Source: Gelatoporia subvermispora B
Lineage: Eukaryota; Basidiomycota; Agaricomycetes; Polyporales; Gelatoporiaceae
Reading direction: 5' to 3'
NCBI GenBank assembly: GCA_000320605.2
Contig: KB445791.1
Span: forward strand, 3,398,576-3,462,575
DNA: 64,000 nucleotides
Below the pieces are notes generated by a model. That model did not search any database. It was given only the letters and a program-made list of their open reading frames with translations, and was not told the DNA's origin. The stretch's first letter is position 1; every line of letters begins with the position of its first letter. A program made the translations under genes and the position numbers. Below are positions 1-11,037 of the stretch, piece by piece.

Positions 1-103
1 GGAGCTCGTCAAGGCCAACGAATATCCAGCGGACGAAGACCCCTGGGAGCTAGGAAAAGGGAAGGACGTTGCACGCGCACTTCTCACCGGTAGCCGATCA
101 TAA
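1..103 (+). CDS. 3' end of an unidentified protein (partial)
   Basis: Reading from base 2, 33 codons run in frame to a TAA at 101-103. The peptide is rich in acidic and basic residues (it contains EYPADEDPWELGKGK) and looks like a soluble C-terminus. The rest of the gene lies to the left of the window, so no family can be named. It is convergent with the kinase gene to its right, and about 180 bases separate the two stops. The other two forward frames are less protein-like, but with so little sequence the frame choice is only fairly safe. Confidence 0.45.
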   Translation, partial: ELVKANEYPADEDPWELGKGKDVARALLTGSRS

Positions 104-284
104 ATAATCGCTGTTCCTGTATGTACTTCTTGACCACTCGAGAAAGAAAGAGTAGGAATCTCGGTCGTCACAGTTCCATCCACGGCGCATGTCCGTTCCC
201 AACTACATTATCGCCTGTATAGATACGTAGGCCAACTTATATATGATATCAGCAGTGAAGTAAAGTCAAAAAAACACCAAGGTC

Positions 285-3200
285 CTATCGCGCCCGCCCA
301 GTGTCCCCGCCGACAACGCCCGCGCGCCGTACAGGAAACCCAGCTGAACGCTTTGGCTCCGTATCGTCCACGGCACGGTTCCACCGGTCAATCAATTTTG
401 ACACGCCCTGGAATGGCCGTTCTGGGGAGGGCGACCGCACACCGGGGGATGTGGGTGGCTCTGTCGGCGCAGCGCCCCGCCTTTCAGGGAATGGTGACAC
501 TGAGTGCTCGACCGCCGTCGTCGTTCGATCGTCTGTAATCGACCTCGCTAGGGGCGAAGGCGTCCTGCGAGCAGGCAGGCCATTTACACCATTCGCAGCC
601 GCCACCGGCTTCTGAGTTACAGAGGTCCGCGAGACCAGCCGCTCCTTCGCGGAGTCAGAAGTAGTCCAACCAGTCTTCCTGGGACTTTCTGGAACCTCTA
701 GCGACGTCCTGGACGAGACAGGCGACGAGCTGGGAGACAATCTTGGGAAGCGCGTAGCTGCAGACGAAGGGGAAGCCAGGGATCCCTCGGCGCTACCATT
801 GGCCTGCTTGAGCTTTAGCGCAGCCGGTTTCGACGCGACGGGCGGAGCAGAGGGCGGGGGACCGGAGCCCGGGCCCTTCGCGCCAATAGCCTCGTATCGC
901 TGCACCATATCTGATATTGAACTGCGACGTGGTGTGTGCCGAGGATTCGCAGGCGCAGGGGCCAATGAATCTCGCCTGAGAGCAGGCGAAAGTCTATCTT
1001 CGGCAGAGAGGGACTTCGCAACAGATACAGGAGCAAGGAACATGGATTGAGGACGAGCACGGCCAGAAGCAGGAGCAGGCGTTGCTGAAGATATAGAAGA
1101 CTTGAGCGGAATTGGGCGAATGATAGACGGCTGTGCGCGCTGCTGACTAGATGGGGGACGTGCAGGCAGCGCACGGCTAGTCAGAGGTGCATCGTGTACT
1201 AATGACTGCGGCGATTCAGAACGTGCGATGGGCCCAAGAGACGGAGGTTTCAAGGAAGTGGATGGTGGCAAGCCCGACCGACCCAGGTTGTCACTTGGTT
1301 TCGATACTGTGGCCTTCGCTTTCTCGCTCTCCCTGTCGCGATCCTGGCTGCTAGGCGATACTCCACCTCCCCAGAGGTCAACCAAGTCATGGACAGAGCT
1401 TTGCCGGCCTTTTGGACGAGGACGTCGAGGCTTGTCACCCTGCGGCTTCTCGACACCTACGAGGTTCCTCCTGGGGTATTCCTGCACCTTCTCCGCGGAT
1501 GGCTCGAGTGGTAACCCGCCGGGTACGTCCTCTGGACCTTCATCGCTCGACGAGCTCCTCGCAGACGCGGGGGCAGATGGTGCGATCGGGCTCCAGTTCT
1601 CCGTCAGACCAGTCGAAGACGGCGTGCTCTCCCTCGCAGCCTTCGTGTCGACCGGCGGCGGCCGTAAATTCTGCCGAGCTGCACTCGCTCCCGTAACATT
1701 CGCGCTCGCCCCCGTTCCTGACCGCGTGATAAACGCCTTCGTCCGCACCGGCGACCTCGATGATCCCGCACTCCCTGCCCGCTCTCTCTCCCCTTCTCGC
1801 ACTAGCTCCCTCTCCCTTGGCCTCTCTGCCCGCTCCAAAGCCATCCACGTCTGCCCCACCTCAGGCGTGACGCTCTCCGCCTCGAGTGGCCGCACAAGCT
1901 GGATCGGGCTGCGCTCGATGACCGACGCGCGCTTGCTCGGCGACGCACGCAACACCGGTTCGCTCTGCTGCACAGGCGACGGCGTCCCTGCAGACATCGA
2001 CGGCTCGTCGTCGTCCATGCCAGTCAGCCAGTCACGGGGCTCCGGTGGAGGGCGTGGCGGGAGGGCGGGCGGCGCGTCCGCAGGGGCAGGGGGCGCAAGG
2101 AGGTCCTGCGAATCTGTCCGGACCGAGATCGAGCTGCGATGCCGCCGCGTCAGCGAGGGCCGGCTGGCGATCGCGGCGCTCGTACTGCCGCGCGACAACA
2201 CCGAGTCCCTCCCCCGCTCTGTGCCGCGCGCAAAGGGCGTGACACCTTGCCGCGCAGCCGCGAGCTTGGACTCGCGCATCGCTGTGCCCGTGACATGTTG
2301 CGAACGCACGCCGTCGAATCTACGGTTTGCCGCTACAGACGCAGACGCAGAAGCAGCAGCGACCTCCGCGCTGGACATGCCGAGGGCGGCGAAAGAGTCT
2401 GCGCCGCGCGCGTAGCCGGGCCTGGACGGCGGGCGTGTGGCGTCGAGGGAGGGCCGCTCCGAAGTCGGGAACTGGGGCGGTGCCTGTGTCTTCTCGATCC
2501 CCGGGGACGGCGATCCGAACTCGCGATCGAGATCCTCGAGGGACGGGAACCGCTCTTCTGCGGAGAGCGCCTCGAGACGCGATGAGATCGGAGGGGCAGC
2601 GGGGGTGCTCGAAGCGGCCGGACGCCACGAACTCGAGGCGGGTGCGCGCCCTGGCGACCTCGATCGCGGTTTCAGCTGTGCGTGAGGTGGCTGGGGCGAC
2701 GGAACCGGGGACCGAGATGTCGACGAGCGGTACGACGAAGCATTCGCATTGAGGCCAAGAGCGTTCTGCGCCCGCGAACCCTGCCCCCGGGTGCCGGGAG
2801 CAGCGAGGTATTGAGCCGCGGCACTACCAGATCCAAGTCCCGACGATGCTCCAAGCCCGAGACTCGCCAGGCCAGTGCGACTCTTGCGTGCCTCGCCTAG
2901 CGTTTGCTGAGGAAGCTGCGCGGGCAGCGCGAGATCCTCGAACGCGTCTTTCGGAGCTCGTCCCGACTGCAGGCGTGACACCATGGATGAGTCAGAGGGT
3001 GGTCGTGGCGAGGGTGCAGGCCGTGGAGATGGCGGAGGCTGTGTGGCCGGTGTGATTGCTGGTGATCTCGCAGGTTCGAACGCGTCGCCAAAACTCTTTC
3101 CAAATGGCGAGGCAAAGTCGCTCTCGAACGCTGTCTTCTCCTTGTCAGCAGCTGCCCGGCCGGATGATGGACGAGCTCCAAGCCCCCATGCGTCTCTGTC

Positions 3201-4693
3201 GCCTGTATCCAGGCTGATCGATCCGCTCCCGAGCTTTGCAGCTCCAGATTTCTGGGGTTGCGCGCCTTTCCATGTCCGGTCCTCATCGGCTCCAAAGTTC
3301 ATATCCAACTCGAACGCCTTGGCCTTCTTTGGGCTCGCCGGATGTGAAGGTGCAGCCGGAGTAGCAGCAGGTGTTGGTCGACCACGCCGCATCGGAGCAA
3401 TGGATTCCAAAACCTTTTCGCGAGCCTCAACACCGGCGTTCTTAGCTGGCTGCTGAGCACCCTTGTATGTAACAAGACCGTCGAGCGGGTTTGCAGGAGA
3501 CAAGACATTCGGAGAAAGGGCCTGTAGATGTGGCTGCAATGCACGAGGTGACAGGGGTTCTTTCGGAGGAATTGCATAAGTAGTCCGTGGTTTCGTGCCG
3601 CGCAGTCGATGAACGTGCTCGAGGATCTCGAAAACTGAGGGCCGCTGTGCGCCATGCTCCCGCAGCATGGATGCTACACGTGCGAATTGAAGTGAAAACA
3701 AGGACCGCGACTGTTATTCGACCAACATACCTATCAGGGTATTCATCTGTTGTGAGTACACAGGGTATGGTGGTATCTTGTACTGCACATTCAGGATAGC
3801 TAGGGGCCCATGCTCCTCGAAAGGTGTGGTGTAGTAGCAGAGTTTGTAAAGCAGCACTCCGAGCGCCCAAACGTCGCTCTTCTCATCAATTGGTCTGCGC
3901 AAGTAGAGATCAACCATCTCCGGAGCACGATACTGAAGGGTCGTATGCCGGTTCAGATCGGCCTCGAGCAGGCGCATCTCCTGGGTGTTAGTAGGGACTC
4001 TCTGCACGTAGCTGGCACTTCCAAAATCACACAGCTTGTACGACGTCGCTGACGATTGTAGCACATTCTCGACCTTGAGGTCGCGGTGGAGTATTGGTGG
4101 CTTTAGGGAATGCATGGCCGCCAGGCCTTCGCAGACATCAGCGAAGATTGTGAGGATCTCCTGCTCTGTAAGACGCTCTCGCAGTCTCCGATTCATCATG
4201 TCGATGATCCCGCCACCGGGGCAGAACTCCATGAGGATGAAGACCTCGTAAGTGCCGTTCGGCATCTGGTGCCACGCTGCGTCGATCAGATAGACGATAT
4301 TGGGATGCCCCCTGAGGAGTCTCTAGAGGGTAGAAAGAGATCGCTCGCATGCAAAGATTCACACGGGGAGCTGTTGAGAAAGGGCACACCATGATATCGA
4401 CCTCCTTCTTGACCTCACTGAGCATGGACTCATTCGGAACGGCGATGCGCTTGAGGACATGATGTGTCGTGTTGAATATGGGCGTAGCAGTCCTGACAAG
4501 GTATACATGGGCAAATCCTCCTGGATAGCAGAGAATGCGCCATGAGCGGAGCGCGGCGAAGGGTATCACGATGCAGACCTTGGCTGAGGTAGCGCTCGAC
4601 CTGAACGTTATACTTGTTGACGGCGATGACTTGACCGGGGATGAGAGTTCCCTTATTCTGATGAGCAGATACCTGCTGAACTGGCTGGGCCAT
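285..4693 (-). CDS. Ark1/Prk1/AAK1-family serine/threonine kinase with a long disordered tail
   Basis: Four exons (4579-4693, 4390-4520, 3731-4322, 285-3673) join in phase to 1,408 residues. The start is the ATG at 4693 (MAQPVQQV). The kinase domain fills roughly the first 280 residues: a glycine loop in relaxed form (SQGGFAHVYLV), the lysine of HVLKRIA, the catalytic loop HRDLKVEN, DFG, and an APE (QYRAPEM) followed by DEKSDVWALG. The tail of about 1,130 residues is Ser/Pro/Arg-rich, with polyproline stretches such as LPPRPPPEP. In this family (yeast Ark1/Prk1/Akl1, animal AAK1/GAK) the kinase phosphorylates endocytic adaptors at cortical actin patches, and the tail recruits it there. Domain order and the missing classical GxGxxG fit the family. 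It starts 547 bases from the divergent dehydrogenase gene. The family call is firm; which paralogue it is cannot be decided. Confidence 0.9.
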
Positions 4694-5240
4694 TGCCGCG
4701 ATGGAGTGGGGAGATGAGATTGCAGGCAGCTGGCGGCTGGCTGTTGTTGGCCAGTCGAGCTGCAGTGCTCGGCGAGCGTTGCTGTAGCCTGCTGTACGTT
4801 GCTTTACCGCCTGCCTTTCCTGGCGAGCGCCCACGCTTAACAAACCCTAGCACGGGGTCTGTAGGGAGGTGTGACGGGAAGTAACATGTCACAAGTGGCA
4901 CGTGAGATGACATCACTGCTGATTCGCTTGCTCACCGCAGGGCACCGGGCAGAGTAGACAAGGAACGAGTCCTGCGGTGTGCAACAGGCGAGTTGCTCGT
5001 CGCAAGACCTGCATCGAGTGAGAATAAATACACTCCATTGCACGTTCGTTCATACAGTGTTGCCAGGCAGCAGCAGCGCGACCACAGTCAAAGTGCATCC
5101 GACCGACCGATAAGTCGCGAGATAGTATATAATCTACATCTATTTCCGGCTTGTCACCTCAACCACGCTCGCCACCGTTCTCTTTCCCGAATCCTACCAT
5201 CTAATTGCCTTTGTGCTCTCCCCAATCCACCAAGGCATCC
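4694..5240. promoter_or_regulatory. Bidirectional promoter region
   Basis: This 547-base spacer separates two divergent starts, the kinase at 4693 (-) and the dehydrogenase at 5241 (+). It holds no supported coding exon. A TATATAA element lies at 5126-5132, about 110 bases before the + strand ATG, followed by a pyrimidine-rich stretch (roughly 5140-5240) typical of fungal transcription starts. Confidence 0.55.
5126..5132 (+). promoter_or_regulatory. TATA element of the dehydrogenase gene
   Basis: TATATAA lies 109 bases before the ATG at 5241 and about 30 bases before the start of a C/T-rich leader. The assignment is positional only. Confidence 0.4.
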
Positions 5241-6668
5241 ATGTCTGTTCACATCCACGGCTCATACTCTCCGATGGGCTCAGGCACCCACTCGCCCATG
5301 CCCTTCTCCCGCCCCGCGACCCCCGGTCCTCACCAATGCACCATCGGCTGGGCGGGCCTCGGTGCGATGGGCTACTTCATGGCCCGCAATCTCGCCCGGT
5401 ATCGCGCCACCCATCATCCCGGATCGACCCCAGTCGTCGTCTACAACCGCACAACCAGCAAGTGCGAGAAGCTGCAGAAGGAACTCGGCGATGACAAGAT
5501 CAGGATCGCCCAGACCCCCGGTGACCTCGCCCTCGAGTGCGACGTGATCATCACCAACCTTGCGAATGACGAGGTCGTCAAGTCCGTCTACAAGGAATAT
5601 GCGAAGGCTCTTGCGGTGCGTTCCAGAATCTATCTCCTCTCATGTGCCACTGATGTTTTCCTCAGGGAGTGGATGTAAAACCTGGCGCGAAGCCGAAGAT
5701 CTTTGTCGAGACCAGCACAATCTACCCAACTCTAGCAGGTATGTACACCATCTCCCTGATCGTCGCCGTACTCATTTCGTACAGGCGAGCTTGATACCAT
5801 GCTCACGAGCATCCCGCACACCCATCTCGTCACCTGCCCGGTATTCGGCCCACCGGCGGCCGCCGACCAGGCGCAGCTCGTCTGCGTCATGTCTGGTGAC
5901 TACCGTTCCAAGAAGGAGGTCGCATACCTGCTTGTGCCGGCTGTCGGCAGGAAGGTCATTGACCTCGGCGGTAATCTGGAGAAAGGTACGCTTTCCGCCT
6001 ACACCCGTGTTTCGCCGTATGTTGAGCCCCATTAGCCCCAACGTTCAAACTCATCGGCAACTCTCTTATCCTGTCGTCCCTTGAGATTCTTGCAGAGTCG
6101 TTTACCCTCGCGGAGAAGGCGGGGATCGGCGCTCCGACGCTCTACAATCTGGTCAAAGATATGATGCCTGCGCCACCGTGCGTATCGCTTTGGGTTTTGT
6201 TACTCAGGACTGCCTGATCGTTCGCTAAATACCTTCCCCAGGCTACTCAACTATGGTGCCAAGATGATTCATGACCAATTCGACGGATCGAAAGGGTTTG
6301 CCATTGACGGAGGCATCAAGGACTCTGCGCACATTCGGAGACTCTCCACCGAACTAGATGCACCTATGCCAGCACTGGTATGTCCAATACGCAAAAATGT
6401 CACACTTCTAATCGTTCACATGTAATTATTGCAGGACGCTGCTCACAGGAATCTCTTGACGGCGCGTGCCCTGCACACCGCGCAGGTTGCCCGTGGAGAA
6501 CACAAATTCGACGTCCTAGACTGGAGCTCGCTCATTGCAGGTACCCGCGTAGCTGCTGGCCTCGACGGTTTCGACAGCGCCATGGTCAGGACTTCGCTTT
6601 ATTTCCGATTTACATCGAAGTCTGACTGCCAGTTATCTCAGCACTCGAAGGTTGTTCCGGAAGACTAA
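5241..6668 (+). CDS. 3-hydroxyisobutyrate dehydrogenase-like (beta-hydroxyacid dehydrogenase family)
   Basis: Seven exons (5241-5615, 5666-5738, 5785-5985, 6036-6177, 6242-6377, 6435-6584, 6642-6668) sum to 1,104 bases, giving 367 residues. The N-terminal Rossmann domain has GWAGLGAMGYFMARNL, the dinucleotide loop GxGxMGxxMAxNL of the family, then VVVYNRT where NADP-preferring members place an Arg. IFVETSTIYP matches the substrate-binding DxSTxxP region, with Glu for Asp. FKLIGNS and the downstream helix fit the C-terminal domain, but the usual catalytic lysine region GxxGxGxxxK is replaced by a diverged stretch. The family oxidises short beta-hydroxyacids such as 3-hydroxyisobutyrate in valine breakdown, or reduces glyoxylate or succinic semialdehyde. 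No mitochondrial leader is obvious, so a cytosolic relative is plausible. The substrate is unknown. Confidence 0.85.
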
Positions 6669-7149
6669 ACGTGTGTCAAACGAACGAGTCGATACCAGGT
6701 GTAAATGCGGGTGAACAACGAATGTCTTGTTTATATGCGGAACATTCCTTGAAAGTCTTTACCGTTTGCGAGGTCGCCTGAGTATGTGTTAGATATAATA
6801 GTTACTGCCCGCTCATATTCATGATTCTTTCATGATTGATGTTTGATTCTCCTGACGTGCAACTGAGTCTGGAAGACCAAGCGCTCGAGTCCCCCGAAGC
6901 CCCCCAGGATATGCGCATAGTATGCACATACACCGTATGCAGATGACTGAGGATTGTGTGGGCATTGCAGAGGCATAGGGTCACAATATGCGTTGTGTAC
7001 CGATCTTCTCGTTCGACGAGCCGAGTCGTCACGCCTTGCTGGGGAACGCGGAAGCTAGACTTTCTTTCCTAAAGAGGAATTTTGTGGCGGCTTCGAAAAC
7101 GAGAGTAGGGCGCTTAGAATTCAGCACGACCTGCTCACCGTCACGAGCC
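6669..7149. other. Intergenic, tandem genes
   Basis: This 481-base spacer contains the 3' region of the dehydrogenase and the promoter of the uL10m gene. The uL10m reading frame stays open upstream to an ATG at 6988. That 54-residue extension would bury the leader-like MFPRPPRIP start, so the inner ATG was preferred. Nothing else is recognised. Confidence 0.5.
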
Positions 7150-8040
7150 ATGTTTCCTCGTCCACCTCGGATACCAACTATCTCCCCATTTTATCGGTCA
7201 AGCTTGCCTTTGATCCCTCAGCTAAGGACATATGCCATCTCGCTCCAACCATCCGTGACCTGGGAGGAAAAGGAAACCTCACGCAAGTTTGAGAAGCACA
7301 AGGCATTCCTCTACCACAAGTACCGCCGGCTCCTCAACCAGAGTTTCCGAAAACCACTCATCTTCATGCATTTTGCCGACCTCTCCGTCCCCGCCATCAC
7401 TCAACTGCGTCGCGAAGTAAAGGCCGCGGCGGAGCGCCACGCAGCAAAGACCAAGCTCTCCCCGGGCCCGCTTTCCCCGCTCGATGACGAGGCGCATTTC
7501 ACGATCATCCGGACATCCATATTCGGTGTCGTGCTGCGCGACCACCCAGCTGTAGACCCCTTCGCTGCGCGCGAGCTCGCGGGGATGATTCAGGGCGGGC
7601 TCGCCGTGCTCAGCTTCGCGCATTTCGACCCGCCAGAGGTGAACGCCGTGCTGCGCGCGATCGCACGCGCGGTGCCCCCACGCAAGCCGCGCACGCCCGA
7701 GCAGCTCGAGCAGGAGCGCAAGGACGCGGAAGCGAGCTTCGTGCCCGGCCGCCGCCCGAAGCGCCAGCGTCCGACGCCCACCCCCGACCTGCGCGTCCTT
7801 GGCGCGCTCATCGAGGGTCGCGTCTTCACCGCGCAGAACATGGGCCAACTCACGAGCCTCCCGCCGCTCGATATGCTCCACGCGCAGCTCGTGGGTCTGC
7901 TCTCGTCCCCGTCAGTACAGCTCGCGGCAGTGCTCAGCGAGGCAAGCGGAGGGAAGCTGGCGCGGACACTGGAGGGGTATAAGAAGACGCTGGAGGAGGC
8001 AGGAAAGATCGAGGAGCAGCCTGCGGCGGAGAGTTCATAG
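7150..8040 (+). CDS. Mitochondrial large-subunit ribosomal protein uL10m
   Basis: A single exon encodes 296 residues from the ATG at 7150. The first 35 or so residues are basic and hydroxylated with almost no acidic residue (MFPRPPRIPTISPFY), as expected of a mitochondrial presequence. The body has the L10 pattern: a charged helix with FLYHKYRRLLNQ, a beta strand PLIFMHFADLS followed by a helix LRREVKAAAERH, and a C-terminal Leu-rich helical region (LASLPPLDMLHAQLVGLLSS type). uL10 anchors the L7/L12 stalk that recruits translation factors; yeast MRPL11 is the mitochondrial form. A Pro/Arg-rich insert (RPKRQRPTPTPD) sits near residue 205. The call rests on recalled family shape, not an alignment. 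Confidence 0.75.
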   Translation: MFPRPPRIPTISPFYRSSLPLIPQLRTYAISLQPSVTWEEKETSRKFEKHKAFLYHKYRRLLNQSFRKPLIFMHFADLSVPAITQLRREVKAAAERHAAKTKLSPGPLSPLDDEAHFTIIRTSIFGVVLRDHPAVDPFAARELAGMIQGGLAVLSFAHFDPPEVNAVLRAIARAVPPRKPRTPEQLEQERKDAEASFVPGRRPKRQRPTPTPDLRVLGALIEGRVFTAQNMGQLTSLPPLDMLHAQLVGLLSSPSVQLAAVLSEASGGKLARTLEGYKKTLEEAGKIEEQPAAESS

Positions 8041-8439
8041 TGCTCAGAGGGCTTTGGAAAATGACTTGGTCATCTATCTCAGAGGACCAGCTGCCTGCGG
8101 CGCCAGGTGGGTACGTGCTCGTCTTCCAGGAGCTGACCGATCCAATTAACTACGAAAATTGTCGTACAGGCCCACCTTTGCTGCTACATTCTGCTTTAGG
8201 GCTTGGACCTTCGCCAATAGAGATGACACTGCTATCGAGGGGCTACTGTGCGCTCCACGAGGGACTGCCGGTGCAGGCAGGCGTGCAATATACACAATAT
8301 AAACTATACACACACGGCGGGCTGTGAGCTAATTAAAGTATCTACAGCTATCGTCGTTTTGAACCCCTGCTATCGTCCATGCCAGGAGATCCTCGTCGCT
8401 TCCTGGAAATGAAAGCGTGACATTAATTATTCCTCCAGT
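8041..8439. other. Convergent 3' spacer
   Basis: 399 bases lie between the stops of uL10m (+) and Fip1 (-). They contain short A/T-rich stretches suitable for 3'-end processing of both mRNAs (for example around 8290-8340 and 8410-8440) and no supported gene. Confidence 0.5.
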
Positions 8440-10645
8440 TTAACGCTGGGTGAACACGAACCTGCTGCTCCTCTCATCTTGATCGGGTGTACCCCGTCCG
8501 ACTTCTCTTGAGCCACCACCGCCTCCGTAATCTAGCCCATCTACCGCTGGCGCGCTGCCATCAATATCCTTATACTTATTTTTGTTTCGGGGGCCAGTGG
8601 GCACGTTTGGTGGCAGTGGAGACGCCGGTCGTACAGGGACTGAGAAATGCAAATTAAGACACTGCATGAATTTCATGAAGAAGCATTGCATACCTCGCCC
8701 GCGACCTGCAAAGCCACCACCGCCTCGTCCTCGCATGCCCATGCCTTGTGGAATGCCACGTCCTCTGAACGGCCCAGGCGGGCCACCGCGCACAGGCGTA
8801 GGCGCAGGCACAGGCGTACCGCTGCCCTCCATACCAGGATACATTTGTTGGCCCATAGCGCTCGGGTCCTGCGTAGACCCACATACACATTAATCACCAC
8901 CGCATTGCAATGCGTATACTGCAGCGACAAACATACCTGCATGCCGAACTCTCCGCCCATACCCATGCCCATCATACCTGCGCCCGGGCCAGAGCCTCCT
9001 GGTCCGTATCCGTCGCTCACCCCCATGCCCATCTGCTGCTCAGGTGTGCCCTGGCCCCCCTGCGCGCCCGCCCCGACGCCGGGGCCCACGCCCTCCTGCA
9101 TCATGCCTTGACCAGGCGGACCGCCCATGCCCTGCGCACCTGGGCCCATTGGCATGCCCTGCGCAGCACCACCCATCTGCATGCCGGGCATCATCTCGCC
9201 ATTCATGCCCATGCCCATACCGACACCTGGGCCCATCTCCTGCATCATCGGATTCATCATCCCGCCCATGTTCATCATCTGGCTCATCATCGCGTTCCCG
9301 TTCATGCCGGGTGGGATCATGCCTGCGCCGTTAGCGCCCCCATTTGCCATCATCGCAGTCGCGCCGGCCATGACCATGGTGCGGATCTCCGGCGGAAGGG
9401 CGGTGAGCTGCTCTTCGGGCATCCCTGCGAAGGTCTGTGCGGTTGTGATAAGCTATGAGTGGACCATCGTGAACCAATAGGTGGATTTTGGTCACGTACG
9501 AGGACATTGGCCTTGAGCACATTCGCAAGCTCGCCGATCTCGCGGCGACGGTAGCAGTATGCCTCCCACGAGAGCTCGTCAAAACCATAATTAAACCAGT
9601 CGCTAACATCTGACCCTGGTCGCCGCCATGGTTTCTCCGCCAGAGCAGCGAGATCAACATCAAGAATCGAGCGTCCGTCAAGTGTACCCGGAGCAGTGGG
9701 ATCAATCTTTGGGTGTGATGGTGGTGCAGTGGCTGGTGGGAGCGTTGAAGGGTCGGGGCCAGTGTCGGTAGGCTGCTCGCCTTCTGCGGGCTTCTGTGCA
9801 GAACTGCCAGGGGTTGCGGGAAGAGCGGGAAGAGGCGTTGTTGTCGTCGGTTGGGGTGTGCTGGAGAGCTTTGTGGCCCCTCCCCTGCCGAGGGGCGTAT
9901 ATTCGGTAGTAAGTGAGGGTTGTGGCTGCTGTGGCGCTACATTCAAAATGTCAGTCGTACAAATTAGAGCATAGTTTACAAAACAATAGTACGTCTGCTT
10001 GGTGTAGTGATGTTCCCGCTACTGACCCGTGGGCCGGTTGGGCGCTGTTGTCTGTGAGAGAGCTGGATGTAAGGCATGGGCGTATACGGTCAACTTGTGC
10101 TAGTACCTCAGGTCTAACGACCGAGAAGTGGGTTCCATGATGATCTCGACATCCTGAGGCGAAGGATGAGTAGGGTGAAGTTCAATGCAATTCAGAACGA
10201 CAGACATCATCGCTGTCCTCTTCTTCCTCATCATCGCCTTCTTCCTCCGGTGGTGTGCCCTCCGTACGATCATTCTCTGCCTCCCCGTCAGGGGTTCCAG
10301 AAGCAGTGATTTCAGCAGCCTCGGCTTCCAATTGCGAGACAAGCCCCTGGGATAGCGACTGGGTTTGTTCGAGGGATATACTGACATGACTGTGAGCTTG
10401 TGCGAGCGCTCTCGGAACAACTGCCACTCACGGTTGCGGCACTGCGTTTCACGCGTAGGGTTTCGAAAACAATCGCATTCATTCATCAGAATACTAGACG
10501 TGCGATAGATGTCTACCACCAGCATCTCACCAGATGTTGGGACCACAGGCTTCAACGCTTTTTCTTCTCCCGTCTCCTTCTCTGGCTCTCCGTACAAAAA
10601 GCGGTCGTCGTCGTCGTCAATCCTAGCACTGCCTTCAGTCGACAT
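8440..10645 (-). CDS. FIP1: Pre-mRNA polyadenylation factor Fip1
   Basis: The start is the ATG at 10645 (MSTEGSARIDDDDDRFLYG). An acidic N-terminal region (EEEGDDEEEEDSDD) leads into DVEIIMEP, then the diagnostic Fip1 core PWRRPGSDVSDWFNYG followed by FDELSWEAYCYRR. Fip1 is the flexible subunit of the cleavage and polyadenylation factor that tethers poly(A) polymerase to the 3'-end machinery in the nucleus. After the core comes an extreme Met/Gly/Pro-rich segment (8935-9350), an RGG-like patch (MRGRGGGGFAGRGRG) and a basic end with RNKNKYKDID. At least six introns are evident, including 10132-10182 and one at 8884-8935 joining GGEFGMQ to DPSAMGQQ. Some 5' exon borders are approximate. It is divergent from the Syo1-like gene. 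Confidence 0.9.
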
Positions 10646-11037
10646 ACTCTGTGTACGCCAAATGACATACATTAGGCCTGGCGTCGAGTTTCACAACTTC
10701 AGGTGGCTCAGAACTGTGGCTGGTATTCAGCTCTGGACCAAGCACCTGGCCGTTCGCGGTCTCATCGCAGCGGCTAGCGCGCCGCGAATACGAGCTCGTG
10801 AGGCTGCATCACGTGCATTGCCGCTTGCAAAAATCTCGCATTCAAAGTGGCAGAACACGCTCTTGCGCCGTGTTCCACGATACTCTCCTGCACAACGAAT
10901 CAATCCCCCCCATCGAATCACTTGGAGGCTGCTTGACTTGGGCCTTCCCTGGGGCCTTTGGACTCGAGTCCTCGTCAGACCGACGTACACCTCTTCTCTT
11001 CTCGGGTTCCAGCTAGCTCTGGTGCAACTCTCTTAAC
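10646..11037. promoter_or_regulatory. Bidirectional promoter region
   Basis: 392 bases separate the divergent starts of Fip1 (-) and the Syo1-like gene (+). A C/T-rich leader precedes the + strand ATG (about 10980-11037). No clear TATA box is seen and no coding exon is supported. Confidence 0.5.

Noticed and set aside
1228..2415. Long + strand open frame (395 codons) inside the Ark1-like gene
   Set aside because: It is antisense to the low-complexity Ser/Pro/Arg kinase tail, where GC-rich codons keep the opposite strand open. No domain, introns or promoter.
7279..7881. Minus-strand open frame of 200 codons
   Set aside because: It lies fully antisense to the uL10m coding sequence, and the translation has no motif.
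8910..9480. His/Ala/Pro-rich + strand frames
   Set aside because: They are the complement of the Met/Gly-rich Fip1 repeat codons (CAT/GCC), a composition artefact.
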